62,759 nucleotides of DNA from Jiangella rhizosphaerae (GTDB lineage Bacteria; Actinomycetota; Actinomycetes; Jiangellales; Jiangellaceae): positions 1-62,759 of the forward strand of contig NZ_QUAL01000008.1 of NCBI RefSeq assembly GCF_003579925.1. Reading direction: 5' to 3'. Shown piece by piece: positions 8,685-17,736 of the stretch (the first letter of the stretch is position 1; each line of letters begins with the position of its first letter). The notes under the pieces were generated by a model, which had not been told where the DNA came from, did not search any database, and saw only the letters and a list, made by a program, of their open reading frames with translations. The translations under genes and the position numbers were made by a program.

Positions 8685-9119
8685 ATGGTGGATGACGGGC
8701 GGCCGGCCTTCGTCCTGCACGAGCACCGCCGGCCGCGACACCACTTCGACCTGCGCCTGGAGGAGAACGGCGTCCTGCGGTCGTGGGCGGTGCCGCGCGG
8801 CCTGCCGGGGACGCCGGGCGAGAACCGGCTGGCCGTCGAGGTGCCCGACCACGACCTCGACCACCTCGACTACGAGGACGCGGACAAGGCGGTCGCCGAC
8901 ACCGGCTGGTGGGAGGAGCACGACCGCACCGGGCGGCGGATGCTGTTCACGCTGCACGGCCGCGACGGCCCCGCCCGGTACGCGCTCATCCGCACCGGCG
9001 ACGGCTGGCTGCTGCGCCTGACGCTGGACCAGCCGGACGTGTCGAGAAGGGGGCGGCGGCTCCGACCCACTGACGAAGAGCCGGAGACGCCGGCACACGA
9101 CCCGAGGAGCCCGTCATGA
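8685..9119 (+). CDS. Stand-alone LigD-type 3'-phosphoesterase domain protein
   Basis: A 144-residue protein matching the N-terminal phosphoesterase domain of bacterial NHEJ ligase D, which trims 3' ends at DNA breaks. The family's core is visible: FVLHEHRRPRHHFDLRLEENG with the catalytic-type His and Asp/Arg residues, then SWAVPRGLP, and a later WWEEHDRTGRRMLFTLHG. No polymerase, ligase or Ku gene is nearby, so this is a free-standing version. The C-terminal 25 residues are polar and low complexity. Its stop overlaps the start of the PhnB-like gene (ATGA), suggesting co-translation. Confidence 0.85.
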   Translation: MVDDGRPAFVLHEHRRPRHHFDLRLEENGVLRSWAVPRGLPGTPGENRLAVEVPDHDLDHLDYEDADKAVADTGWWEEHDRTGRRMLFTLHGRDGPARYALIRTGDGWLLRLTLDQPDVSRRGRRLRPTDEEPETPAHDPRSPS

Positions 9120-9598
9120 CGCAGAAGATCACGCCGTTCCTGTGGTTCGAGGACAACGCCGAGGAAGCGCTGACGCTGTACACGTCGATCTTCGACGACG
9201 CCCGCATCACCGCGGTCACCCGCTTCGGCGAGGGCGGCCCGTTCCCCGCCGGCACCCTGCAGTCGGCGACGTTCGAGCTGGCCGGTCAGCAGTTCATGGC
9301 GATCAACGGCGGCCCGCACGACGAGTTCAACGACGCCATCTCGTTGTTCGTCAGCTGCGAGACGCAGGAGGAGATCGACCGGTACTGGGACGCGCTGCTG
9401 GCCGGCGGCGGCACGCCGACCCAGTGCGGCTGGCTGAAGGACCGCTTCGGCGTCTCGTGGCAGGTGACGCCGGTGCAGTTGCTGCGCTACCTCGCCGACC
9501 CCGACCCGGAGAAGGCCGGCCGCACCGCCGCCGCGATGCTGCAGATGGTCAAGCTCGACCTGCCCGCCCTGACAGCGGCCTACGAGGGCACCGCCTAG
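9116..9598 (+). CDS. VOC superfamily protein, PhnB/3-demethylubiquinone-methyltransferase-like
   Basis: A 160-residue protein of the glyoxalase/VOC fold, PhnB-like subgroup. It begins with the typical ITPFLWFEDNAEEALTLY and contains QFMAINGGPHDEFNDAISLF, CGWLKDRFGVSWQVTP and a C-terminal helix with AAAMLQMVKLD. Despite the family's historic name it is not expected to be a methyltransferase. The activity is unknown. It overlaps the upstream phosphoesterase gene by 4 bases and converges on the hipA remnant, sharing a CTAG stop at 9595-9598. Confidence 0.9.
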   Translation: MTQKITPFLWFEDNAEEALTLYTSIFDDARITAVTRFGEGGPFPAGTLQSATFELAGQQFMAINGGPHDEFNDAISLFVSCETQEEIDRYWDALLAGGGTPTQCGWLKDRFGVSWQVTPVQLLRYLADPDPEKAGRTAAAMLQMVKLDLPALTAAYEGTA

Positions 9599-10751
9599 AG
9601 GGCGCGCCCGTGGCGCAGCCCGGCCACCGCGTCGACGACCCACCGGGCTGCGTCTCGCGTGCCGGCATCGACCCGGACCAGATCGTCGCGTGCGGCCTCG
9701 AACGCCCCGACGACGTCTCGGCGCATCGTCTCGAGCAGGTCGCCTGCCCAGGATTCGTCCACGCCGAGGGTCCGGGCGGCGTCGAGACACTGCGCCGCGC
9801 CGATCCGGGCGAAGTCGTATTCGCCGCCGATCCTCATGGCGGAGTAGACGGGCTGCTCGTCGCGGTACGGCGCGAAGGTGACCAGGTCGTACAGGGGGGC
9901 CAGGCGAACGCGGTCGCCGATCAGTATCACCGAGCCACGCGGCCCACCCCTGGTCCTCCGTCGAGCCGCTGATACTTCTTGTCCGGAGGAACCGCCAGCG
10001 CCTGGCACAGGTCTTCCTGATGGATCCGGATCCAACGGCCACCCACGTACTGGCGATCGTAACGCGTCGTGACGAACGCGCGGACGTCGCCGAACGTGGC
10101 CAGCGAGGTGTCTGCTACGCGGAGCTTGAGCCGGCGTGCGGCCTGCATAGTGAGGTGCTCCACGACGTCCAGTCGTCGATAGCGCCCCTCGACGGGTTTG
10201 ACGATGTGCGTGGTCGGCGTGCCGGGGTCCGGGCGCGCCCAGCCGTCACCCGCGCGGAAGAGCGCCACCTTCGGCTGTGCCCCGGCCAGGCTGAACCGTT
10301 GGGCCGGTCCAAGGTTCGGCATGCCATCGCGGTACTCCGCGATTGTCTCGACCAGCAGTTGTTCGACATCGCGCGAGGTCAGCATGGTGTAGCCATCCCG
10401 GCTGACGCCGTCCGTCGGCGGGGTGCCCGGCGGCAGCACCTGCAGGGCGCCGGCGACGTCGGCACCGACGTGGCTGAGCAACGCGAACGGATTTTCAGCG
10501 GAGACGCCGTACTCGCGTGCCAGCGCAGCTCGCGCCTGCGGGTTGTCTGTTAACAGGCCGGCGAAGAAGGGCCTGACCACCCGATTGGCATGCGCCGCGA
10601 TCGCCAGCGGCATCGACAACGAGAGTGGCGTCCGCTGCCGTCCCGCTCGATAAGCGTCGTCGTAGTCGAAGGTGAGATTGCCGCCCGACGACTGCCGCAG
10701 GACGCCACAGCGAACCCCATCCAGATACACGATCAACTCAGCCGTTGTCAT
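9595..10751 (-). pseudogene. hipA: hipA-like toxin kinase, broken by internal deletion and frameshift
   Basis: The first 258 residues (10751 down to about 9976) are a good HipA. They include the N-terminal subdomain, FSLAGAQPKVALF, THIVKP, and RIHQEDLCQALAVPPDKKYQ leading to GGPG. The frame then ends after eight more residues at 9927. The C-terminal HipA part (VILIGDRVRLAPLYDL to the stop at 9595, about 112 residues) continues in another frame. Roughly 50 residues are missing between the two parts, including the DxHAKN catalytic loop with the base Asp (Asp309 in E. coli HipA). The magnesium-binding Asp of LAPLYD survives. The gene starts inside the end of hipB (14-base overlap). The loss is too large for a sequencing slip, so I call it an inactive kinase remnant. 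Confidence 0.85.
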
Positions 10752-11010
10752 CGGGCTCTCTTCCGAAGAGTTCGTCGATGAGCTCGTCCGCTCTCTTGTC
10801 GCGGGTCAGCGGCGTCAGGTCCAAGGCGAGATCGAGCACCTCGAGGACATCCATCAACTGCGTCATGTTGATGTTGGGCTTGCCACGCTCCAGCGCGTTC
10901 ACCCATTCACGCGAGACGCCGGCGCGGCGCGCCAGCTCGGCCTGGGTCAACTCGCGTTCGTTCCGGCGAGCGCGTACCGCGGCGCCCAGTTCTCGCGTGC
11001 TTCGGAACAT
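10738..11010 (-). CDS. hipB: HipB-like antitoxin, XRE helix-turn-helix
   Basis: A 90-residue protein with an XRE helix-turn-helix at about residues 10-65 (TQAELARRAGVSREWVNALERG), typical of HipB, plus a short acidic C terminus. I chose the ATG at 11010, which has AGAGGGG five bases upstream, over an in-frame GTG at 11043 that would fall inside the promoter. It neutralises HipA and represses the operon in known systems. Here its partner is broken, so it may persist as an orphan repressor. Two inverted repeats upstream are candidate operators. Confidence 0.85.
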   Translation of the reverse strand: MFRSTRELGAAVRARRNERELTQAELARRAGVSREWVNALERGKPNINMTQLMDVLEVLDLALDLTPLTRDKRADELIDELFGREPDDNG

Positions 11011-11039
11011 CTCGACCCCTCTGGGTTGTGCATGATCAT

Positions 11040-11096
11040 CCACATTAGCGGATGTGGGAGATCGTACACAAGAGGGGATGTGGACGAACGTCCACA
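11040..11096 (-). promoter_or_regulatory. Candidate HipB operators and promoter
   Basis: There are two inverted repeats: CCACAT-N6-ATGTGG at 11040-11057 and TGTGGAC-N4-GTCCACA at 11079-11096. The word GGATGTGG is shared by both. On the minus strand a -35-like TTGTGT and a -10-like TAATGT flank the first repeat. The second repeat could also act as a stop signal for the alcohol dehydrogenase transcript that ends at 11099. Operator function is inferred from position. Confidence 0.5.
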
Positions 11097-11098
11097 GG

Positions 11099-12238
11099 TT
11101 AGGTCGCCGCTGGGCGCAGGAGTTGGCGCACAGCGCGGCCGGCGGCGAGCTCGTCGAACGCGGCGGCGAGGCCGTCGAAGGCGATGTCGCCGGTGCGCAG
11201 GCGCCCGACCGGCAGTTTGCCGGCCTCCCACAGCCGGATCAGCCGCGGGATGTCGCGCGCCGGCGCCGCCGAGCCCATGTAGGAGCCGCGCAGCACGCGG
11301 CCCTCGCCGGTCAGGGTGACGGCGGGCAGGGCGGTGCGGTGCGCGGGGTCGGGGAGGCCGACGGCGACGGTGGTGCCGCCGCGGGCGGTGGCGGCGAAGG
11401 CGGTCTCGAGGACCGCGGCGCTGCCCACGCACTCCAGCGCGTGGTCGGCGCCGCCGCCCGTCGCGTCGCGGACGGCGGCCACGACGTCGTCAGATCGCGC
11501 GTCGAGCACCGACGTCGCGCCGAGCGACCGCGCCAGCGACAGCTTCTCCGCCACGGTGTCGACGGCGACGACGGGGTGCGCGCCGGCGAGCGCGGCCGCC
11601 ATCACCGCGGAGAGCCCGACACCGCCCAGCCCGAACACCACGACCGACTCCCCTGGCCGCACCACGGCCGTGTTCACCACGGCCCCGAAGCCGGTCAGCA
11701 CCGCGCAGCCGAGCATCGCCGCGACGTCGAACGGCACCGACGGCGGCACCACGACCACCGAGCCCCGCGACACGACGGTCCGCTCGGCGAACGCCGACAC
11801 GCCCAGGTGGTGCGCGAAGCCGACGCCGTCGCGCCCGAAGCGCGTGCCGCCCGACACCAGCGTGCCCGCGCCGTTGGCCACGGCGCCGACGGTGCACATG
11901 GCCGGCCGTCCCGACGCGCACTCGGTGCAGTGCCCGCACGACGGCACGAACGTCATGACGACGTGGTCGCCGGGCGCGACGTCGATGACGCCGGGGCCGG
12001 CCGCCTCGACCACGCCGGCCGCCTCGTGGCCCAGCACCATCGGCGTGGGCCGCGGCCGGCTGCCGTTGATCACGGACAGGTCCGAGTGGCACAGCCCGGC
12101 CGCCTCGACCCGCACGAGCAGCTCACCGGCGCCCGGATCGGACAACGTCAGCGACTCGACGGTCAGGGCGGAGCCGCCCGCGTACGGCGGCTCCGCGCCG
12201 AGCCGCCACAGCACGGCCGCGCGCGTCTCCACGCTCAC
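11099..12238 (-). CDS. Zinc-dependent alcohol dehydrogenase (MDR family)
   Basis: A 379-residue medium-chain dehydrogenase. Catalytic-zinc residues are in GLCHSDLS and VLGHEAAG. The structural-zinc lobe has four cysteines (CGHCTECASGRPAMC). The nucleotide-binding fold shows GLGGVGLSAVMAA, followed by an Asp (AVDTVAEK) that favours NAD. It resembles class-III and mycothiol/NDMA-dependent alcohol dehydrogenases. The GTG start overlaps the stop of the upstream amidohydrolase by 4 bases, so the two form a small operon. An oxidation step in the same catabolic scheme as the neighbouring D-amino-acid/Opp operon is plausible but not shown. Confidence 0.9.
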   Translation of the reverse strand: MSVETRAAVLWRLGAEPPYAGGSALTVESLTLSDPGAGELLVRVEAAGLCHSDLSVINGSRPRPTPMVLGHEAAGVVEAAGPGVIDVAPGDHVVMTFVPSCGHCTECASGRPAMCTVGAVANGAGTLVSGGTRFGRDGVGFAHHLGVSAFAERTVVSRGSVVVVPPSVPFDVAAMLGCAVLTGFGAVVNTAVVRPGESVVVFGLGGVGLSAVMAAALAGAHPVVAVDTVAEKLSLARSLGATSVLDARSDDVVAAVRDATGGGADHALECVGSAAVLETAFAATARGGTTVAVGLPDPAHRTALPAVTLTGEGRVLRGSYMGSAAPARDIPRLIRLWEAGKLPVGRLRTGDIAFDGLAAAFDELAAGRAVRQLLRPAAT

Positions 12239-13071
12239 CGCAGCCCCAGCGCCTCGCGCGGGTCGCCGTCGAGCAGCCACTCGATGGTCGACGGCAGCAC
12301 GTAGGGCAGCGTCGGCGGGCGCATCGCGGCGATTTCGCGCAGCCCGGCAACGGCCTGGGCCGGCGTCCAGATCGGGAAGTCCGAGCCGAACAGCAGCTTG
12401 TCGACGACGCCCCACTCCTGGGCGCGGACCAGCGCGTGGTAGCCGTCGAACGGGCGCGCCCACGAGGCGGAGACGTCGGTGAAGACGCGCCGGTTCTTCC
12501 GGCACACCACCATCGCCTCGCGCTGCCACGGATGACCCATGTGCGCCATGACCATGGTGAGGTCCGGGTGCCGGCGGGCCACCTCGTCGACGACCAGCGG
12601 CTGGCTGACGACGAGCGAGCCGGCCGGGCTGGGCGTCGCGCCCATGTGCCACAGGATGACCAGCCCGTGGCGCGTCGCCGCCTCGTAGAACGGGTCGAAC
12701 CGCTCGTCCCGGGCGTCGAACAGCGACAGGACGGGGTACAGCTTGATGCCGCGCAGCCCCCGGGCGACCCCGTCCTCCAGCTGCTCCAGCACGTCGGGAT
12801 CGGTGGGGTCCAGCGCCATGAACCCGATGGTCTCGGTACTGGTGCTGTTGCAGAACCACTCGACGTACTCGTTCGGCGTCGCGACACCGGCCGCCGTCGC
12901 CCGCAGCCCGAAGACGCAGGCGACGGAGACGCCGCCCTCCTTCATCGCCCGGTCGTACTCCTCGGGCGTGAAGGCGTGGGCCTCCTCCTGGCCGTAGACG
13001 GGCGCCCAGTTGGCCTTCCACTCCGGGCCCCAGTGCTCCGGCTGGTGACAGTGGGTGTGGACGTCGAACAT
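12235..13071 (-). CDS. Amidohydrolase-2 family metal-dependent hydrolase
   Basis: A 278-residue TIM-barrel protein of the amidohydrolase-2 (ACMSD/gamma-resorcylate decarboxylase-like) group. Metal-binding features are the HTHCH segment at the N terminus (residues 5-9), LWHMGA and MAHMGHPW in the middle, and FGSDFPIW near residue 227. Members either hydrolyse or decarboxylate small acids; the sequence alone does not separate these. The start ATG follows AGGAGG at a normal distance. The promoter must lie in 13072-13209, the gap after the IclR gene. Confidence 0.88.
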   Translation of the reverse strand: MFDVHTHCHQPEHWGPEWKANWAPVYGQEEAHAFTPEEYDRAMKEGGVSVACVFGLRATAAGVATPNEYVEWFCNSTSTETIGFMALDPTDPDVLEQLEDGVARGLRGIKLYPVLSLFDARDERFDPFYEAATRHGLVILWHMGATPSPAGSLVVSQPLVVDEVARRHPDLTMVMAHMGHPWQREAMVVCRKNRRVFTDVSASWARPFDGYHALVRAQEWGVVDKLLFGSDFPIWTPAQAVAGLREIAAMRPPTLPYVLPSTIEWLLDGDPREALGLR

Positions 13072-13209
13072 GCGGCGATCCTCCTGTTTCCTTCGAGTGT
13101 CGGCGGGCCGGGCATGGCCGCAAGTACTGTCACCCTGGCTCGTTGTCTTGCACCGACGACGTCGAGGAGGCCTCCGGCCCCCTCTCGTCGCCGGTCCTGC
13201 CCGGCCCGC

Positions 13210-14079
13210 CTAGGGCCGGGCGGAACGGGCGGGACGCAGCGAGCTGTGGACGATGCGCATGGCGGCGGCGGTGTCGGGGTCGCCGGCCAGCTCGGCCGCC
13301 GTCTCCGTGAGCCGCTCCAGGTAGAACTGCTGGCGGTCCGGGCCGAACTCACCGGACGGGCCCGAGACGCTCACCGCGGCGAGGCACTCGCCGTCGACCT
13401 CGACCGGGACCGCGACGCAGCGCAGCCCGACGCTGCGCTCGTTGTCGTCGAAGGCGTAGCCGCGCCGCTCGATCAGCCGCAGCTCGCGGGTGAGCTCGTC
13501 CATCGTCGTGATGGTGGCGTCGGTGAACCGCGTGAACGGCGCCGCGGGGACGTGCTCGGCCACCCGCTCCGCGGGCAGCCGCGACAGCAGCAGCTTGCCC
13601 AGGCCCGTGCAGTAGGAGTGGTCGCGCACGCCGGGGCTGGCGTGGAACCGGATCGGCCGGTCCGGCTCGTGCACACCGACGTGGATCACCTGGTCACCGT
13701 CGAGCATGCCCAGGTTCGCCGTCTGGCCGGTGCGGTCGGCCAGCGGCGCGAGGTACCGGTCGGCGACGACGGACAGGTCCAGCGACGACATGTACGCGTT
13801 GGACAGCCGCAGCACCTTGTGCCCGAGCCGGTACGAGGGCCGCTCGTCGACGCGGACGATGTACTCCATCTCGGCCAGCACGGCCAGCAGCCGCACCAGC
13901 GTGCTCTTCGGCAGCCCGGTCGACTCGCTGATCTCGACCAGCGTGTACGGCTCGGCGCCGGTGGACAGCAGCTCCATCAGTGCGAGCCCGCGTGCCAGCG
14001 CGTTGGCGTGGTAGTTCGCCGACGCCGGTCGATCGTCGTCGACCGAGGTGCGTCGGGTGGTTCTGGCGACGGGTGTCAT
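13210..14079 (-). CDS. IclR-family transcriptional regulator
   Basis: A 289-residue regulator with an N-terminal winged helix (about 30-95: ALARGLALMELLS, then SESTGLPKSTLVRLL) and a C-terminal IclR effector domain (about 110-280: CTGLGKLLLSRLP, RGYAFDDNERSVGLRCVAVPV, AAVSVSGP). It is the last gene of the ten-gene minus-strand operon, overlapping the deacylase stop by 4 bases. It is the obvious candidate regulator of that operon and of the divergent aminotransferase at 24426. The effector is probably an intermediate of the pathway. Confidence 0.95.
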   Translation of the reverse strand: MTPVARTTRRTSVDDDRPASANYHANALARGLALMELLSTGAEPYTLVEISESTGLPKSTLVRLLAVLAEMEYIVRVDERPSYRLGHKVLRLSNAYMSSLDLSVVADRYLAPLADRTGQTANLGMLDGDQVIHVGVHEPDRPIRFHASPGVRDHSYCTGLGKLLLSRLPAERVAEHVPAAPFTRFTDATITTMDELTRELRLIERRGYAFDDNERSVGLRCVAVPVEVDGECLAAVSVSGPSGEFGPDRQQFYLERLTETAAELAGDPDTAAAMRIVHSSLRPARSARP

Positions 14080-15680
14080 GATCGCTGCCCCTTGTCCTTC
14101 GTCCCTGCTCTGAGTACGCGGCCGGCGCGCGCGCCGGTGTGCTGCCCGCGGCCGGTCGTCGGCTCGCCGTTGACGATCACGGCGTCGACACCGGCGGGGT
14201 ACCGCCGCGGGTCGGCGAACGTGGCGCGGTCGGCGAGCCGGCCGACGTCGAGCACCACGATGTCGGCGGCCTGCCCTGCGGTGATGGTGCCACGATCGGT
14301 GATCCCCGCCCGGCGCGCCGCACCCGACGTGCACTTGCGGATCGCTTCGGGCAGCGTGAGAGTGCCGTCGGCGACGTGCTCGGAGAGCAGCCGCGGGTAG
14401 GTGCCGTACGACCGCGGGTGCGGCATGCCCCGGCCGGTGGGGCCGTCGACGTCCAGCGCCTGGCCGTCGGAGCCGATGACCGACGCGGGGTGGCTCAGGA
14501 CGGCGCGCAGGTCGCCGGCGTCGCGGCCGCCGGCCACCATCGACACGGCGTTGCCGTGCCTGGCCAGCAGGTCCAGCGCGACGGTGTCGGGGTCGGTGCC
14601 GCGCTCGGCGGCCAGCTTGGTGACGGTGTGCCCGACGACGGCCGGGTCGGGCGCGGAGTTGACGGTGATCTCGTCCCAGCCGATGGCGTCGGCCGCCCAC
14701 GACGCGCGGATGCGGGCCACCGCCTCGGGGTCGGCGAGCCGGGCACGCATCGCGGCGTCGCCACCGGCCTGCGCCCACGCGGGCAGCCGCTGCGCCATCG
14801 GCGCGTTGCCGGCGAGGTAGGGGTACATGTCGACGGCGACGTCGAGGCCGTCGGCGCGCGCGGCCTCGACCAGCTCCAGCGCCCTCGCGACGCTGCCCCA
14901 GTTGCGGCGGCCGACGGCGGTCAGGTGCGACAGCTGCGTGCGCACCCCGGTGGCCGCGGCGACGTCCAGCGCCTCGCGGACGGCCGGCACGACGTCGTCG
15001 GCGTAGTCGCGCAGGTGCCAGGCGAACAGCGCGTCGTGCTCGGCGACCACCCGCGCCAGCGCGACCAGCTCGGCCGGGCGGACGAACGTCAGCGGCGCGT
15101 ACATCAGCCCGGTGGACAGGCCGGCGGCGCCGGCGTCCAGCGCATCGGCCAGCAGCGACGTCATCTCGTCCAGCTCGCGCGGGGTCGGCTCGCGGTCGTC
15201 GAACCCGACGATGCCGGCGTGCAGCGGCAGGTGCCCGACCAGCCCGGCGACGTTGAGGCTGGGCCGGGCGGCGGCGACGGCGTCAAGGTACTCGCCGTAG
15301 GACCGCCAGCTCCAGTCGACGCCGGGGTCGAGGTCGAGGTAGCCGACCGCGGCGCGCACACCGTCGACGTCGGCACCGGCGGCCAGCGGCGCGACGCCGA
15401 GCCCGCAGTTGCCGATCACCGTCGTCGTGATGCCCTGGTGGACGGCGCTGCGGGCCTGCGGCGCGGACAGTAGCGTGAGGTCGGAGTGGGTGTGCAGGTC
15501 GACGAAGCCGGGGCAGACGACCTTCCCGGTGGCGTCGAGGACCCGGGCGGCGTCGGTCTCGACCGGGTACTGGCCCACGGCCACGATCACCCCGCCGGCG
15601 ACCGCGACGTCGGCCTGGACGCCGTCGGCGCCGGTGCCGTCGACGACCGTCCCGCCGGTGATCAGCAGATCGAGGGTCAC
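14076..15680 (-). CDS. N-acyl-D-amino-acid deacylase family amidohydrolase
   Basis: A 534-residue D-aminoacylase-family enzyme. It has an N-terminal beta-strand domain ([13 protein letters not shown]), the first metal site DLHTHSD (about 62-68), [33 protein letters not shown], and the late GSDGQAL and [12 protein letters not shown] motifs typical of D-aminoacylases. Such enzymes release free D-amino acids from N-acyl derivatives. The GTG start overlaps the stop of the upstream importer ATPase by 4 bases. Sitting in one operon with a peptide importer, it suggests uptake and cleavage of N-acyl-D-aminoacyl compounds; this is inference. Confidence 0.9.
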   Translation of the reverse strand: MTLDLLITGGTVVDGTGADGVQADVAVAGGVIVAVGQYPVETDAARVLDATGKVVCPGFVDLHTHSDLTLLSAPQARSAVHQGITTTVIGNCGLGVAPLAAGADVDGVRAAVGYLDLDPGVDWSWRSYGEYLDAVAAARPSLNVAGLVGHLPLHAGIVGFDDREPTPRELDEMTSLLADALDAGAAGLSTGLMYAPLTFVRPAELVALARVVAEHDALFAWHLRDYADDVVPAVREALDVAAATGVRTQLSHLTAVGRRNWGSVARALELVEAARADGLDVAVDMYPYLAGNAPMAQRLPAWAQAGGDAAMRARLADPEAVARIRASWAADAIGWDEITVNSAPDPAVVGHTVTKLAAERGTDPDTVALDLLARHGNAVSMVAGGRDAGDLRAVLSHPASVIGSDGQALDVDGPTGRGMPHPRSYGTYPRLLSEHVADGTLTLPEAIRKCTSGAARRAGITDRGTITAGQAADIVVLDVGRLADRATFADPRRYPAGVDAVIVNGEPTTGRGQHTGARAGRVLRAGTKDKGQRS

Positions 15681-16726
15681 GAAGCGGCTCCTGACGTCGG
15701 CAGCACGGGCAGCAGCTCCGGGAAGTGGCACGCGCTCGGGTGGCCGGTGCCCAGCCGGTCCTCCAGAGCGGGCACCTCTTCGGCGCACTTGGCCTGCGCC
15801 TTCCAGCAGCGGGTGCGGAACCGGCAGCCCGACGGCGGGTTCGCCGGGTTCGGGACGTCGCCGGTGAGGGTGATCCGCTCGCGGGCGCCGCGCAGCCGCG
15901 GGTCGGGCACCGGCACCGCGGACAGCAGCGCCTGCGTGTACGGGTGGGTCGGGGCGCTGAAGATCTGGTCGCGGGTGCCGGTCTCGACGATGACGCCGAG
16001 GTACATGACGGCGATGCGGTGCGACACGTGCCGCACGATCGACAGGTCGTGGGAGATGAACAGGTACGCCAGCCCCAGCCGCTGCTGCAGCTCGCGCAGC
16101 TTGTTCACCACCTGCGCCTGGATCGACACGTCCAGGGCGCTGACCGGCTCGTCGAGCACCAGCAGCTCGGGGTCCAGCGCGAGCGCGCGGGCGATGCCGA
16201 TGCGCTGGCGCTGGCCGCCGGAGAACTCGTGCGCGTACCGGTTGGCGTGCTCGGGCTGCAGCCCGACCAGGTCCAGCAGCTCCGACACCCGGTCGGCGCC
16301 GCCCTGGCGGTAGCGGCCCTGCACCCGCAGCGGCTCGGCGATGATGTCGTGCACCGTCATCCGCGGCGACAGCGAGGCGTACGGGTCCTGGAACACGATC
16401 TGGGTCTTGCTGCGCCAGGGCCGCAGCTCGTCCTCGCTCATCGTCGCGAGGTCGTGGCCGCGGTAGAGGATGCGCCCGGAGGTCGGCTCCAGCAGCCGCA
16501 CCACCATGCGCCCGGTGGTGGACTTGCCGCAGCCGGACTCGCCGACCAGGCTCAGCGTCTCGCCCTGGTCGATCGCGAACGAGACGCCGTCGACGGCCCG
16601 CACCGCACCGACCGCTCGGCGGAACACCCCGCCGCGGATCGGGAAGTGCATCGCCAGGTCGTCGACGCGCAGGACCTCCTCGCCCAGGTGCTCCAGCCGC
16701 TGCGCGGCCGCCGTCTCGACGGTCAT
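15677..16726 (-). CDS. Opp/Dpp-type importer ATPase, OppF position
   Basis: A 349-residue ATPase with Walker [11 protein letters not shown]-loop [16 protein letters not shown], signature FSGGQRQRI, Walker [14 protein letters not shown]-loop FISHD and the C-terminal oligopeptide-transporter extension with the Cys-rich iron-sulfur-type motif ([14 protein letters not shown]). The start is the ATG at 16726, overlapping the preceding stop; an upstream in-frame ATG lies inside the neighbouring gene. It pairs with the second ATPase at 16723-17736 to power the importer. Confidence 0.95.
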   Translation of the reverse strand: MTVETAAAQRLEHLGEEVLRVDDLAMHFPIRGGVFRRAVGAVRAVDGVSFAIDQGETLSLVGESGCGKSTTGRMVVRLLEPTSGRILYRGHDLATMSEDELRPWRSKTQIVFQDPYASLSPRMTVHDIIAEPLRVQGRYRQGGADRVSELLDLVGLQPEHANRYAHEFSGGQRQRIGIARALALDPELLVLDEPVSALDVSIQAQVVNKLRELQQRLGLAYLFISHDLSIVRHVSHRIAVMYLGVIVETGTRDQIFSAPTHPYTQALLSAVPVPDPRLRGARERITLTGDVPNPANPPSGCRFRTRCWKAQAKCAEEVPALEDRLGTGHPSACHFPELLPVLPTSGAAS

Positions 16727-17736
16727 CGGGTCACCTCCGTGGGGACGGCCGCGAGTTCCTCGGCGAAGTGGCAGGCGGTGCGGTGGACCGCGGTGCCGTT
16801 GCCGACGACGCGCAGCTCGGGCCGCTCGGTGCGGCAGCGGTCGCGGGCCAGCGGGCACCGCGGGTGGAACGGGCAGCCCGGCGGCGGCGCGAGCAGGCTC
16901 GGCGGGCTGCCCGGGATCGGGTGCAGCTCGTCGACGTCGCGGTCCAGCCGCGGCAGGCTCTCGAGCAGCCCGACGGTGTACGGGTGCCGCGGCGCGGTGA
17001 ACACGGTGGTGACGTCGCCCTGCTCGACCACCCGCCCGGCGTACATGACGACGACGCGGTCGGCCAGCTCGGCCACCACGCCCAGATCGTGCGTGATCAG
17101 CAGTGTCGCCGCCTGCGTCTCCTGCTGCGCCACCCGCAGCAGGTCCAGCACCTGCGCCTGGATGGTGACGTCCAGCGCCGTCGTCGGCTCGTCGGCGATG
17201 AGCAGGCTGGGCCCGTTGGCGATCGCCATCGCGATCATCGCGCGCTGGCGCATACCGCCGGAGAACTCGTGCGGGTACTGCTTGAACCGCGCCGCGGCGT
17301 CGGGCATGCCCACCAGCGCGAGCAGCTCGATCGCGCGGTCGCGGGCGGCGTCCTTGGACAGCTTCCTGTCGTGCAGCCGCAGCGCCTCGACGATCTGCTT
17401 GCCGACGGTGACGACCGGGTTGAGCGCCGTCATCGGGTCCTGGAAGATCATCGCGATCTCAGCGCCGCGGATGGTCCGCAGCTCCTTCCCCGCCAGCTCG
17501 CCGAGATCGCGGCCGCGGAACCGGATCGTCCCGCCGGCCCGCCGGCCCGACTTCACCAGCCCGAGGATCGACATCGCGGTGACGCTCTTGCCGGAGCCGG
17601 ACTCGCCGACGACGCCGACGATCTCGCCCCGGTCGATGGTGAACGAGGCGCCGTCGACGGCCTTGACGACGCCCTCGTCGGTGCGGAACTCGACGGCCAG
17701 TTCGTCGATCACCAGCAGCGGCTCGGTGTTCTCCAC
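16723..17736 (-). CDS. Opp/Dpp-type importer ATPase, OppD position
   Basis: A 337-residue ATPase with Walker [11 protein letters not shown]-loop [16 protein letters not shown], signature FSGGMRQRA, Walker [14 protein letters not shown]-loop LITHD and the C-terminal Cys-rich motif ([14 protein letters not shown]). The start is a GTG that shares one base with the TAG stop of the OppC-like gene and follows GGGAGG. The second residue of the signature is GM rather than GQ, as is normal for OppD. It pairs with the OppF-like ATPase just downstream. Confidence 0.95.
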   Translation of the reverse strand: MENTEPLLVIDELAVEFRTDEGVVKAVDGASFTIDRGEIVGVVGESGSGKSVTAMSILGLVKSGRRAGGTIRFRGRDLGELAGKELRTIRGAEIAMIFQDPMTALNPVVTVGKQIVEALRLHDRKLSKDAARDRAIELLALVGMPDAAARFKQYPHEFSGGMRQRAMIAMAIANGPSLLIADEPTTALDVTIQAQVLDLLRVAQQETQAATLLITHDLGVVAELADRVVVMYAGRVVEQGDVTTVFTAPRHPYTVGLLESLPRLDRDVDELHPIPGSPPSLLAPPPGCPFHPRCPLARDRCRTERPELRVVGNGTAVHRTACHFAEELAAVPTEVTR

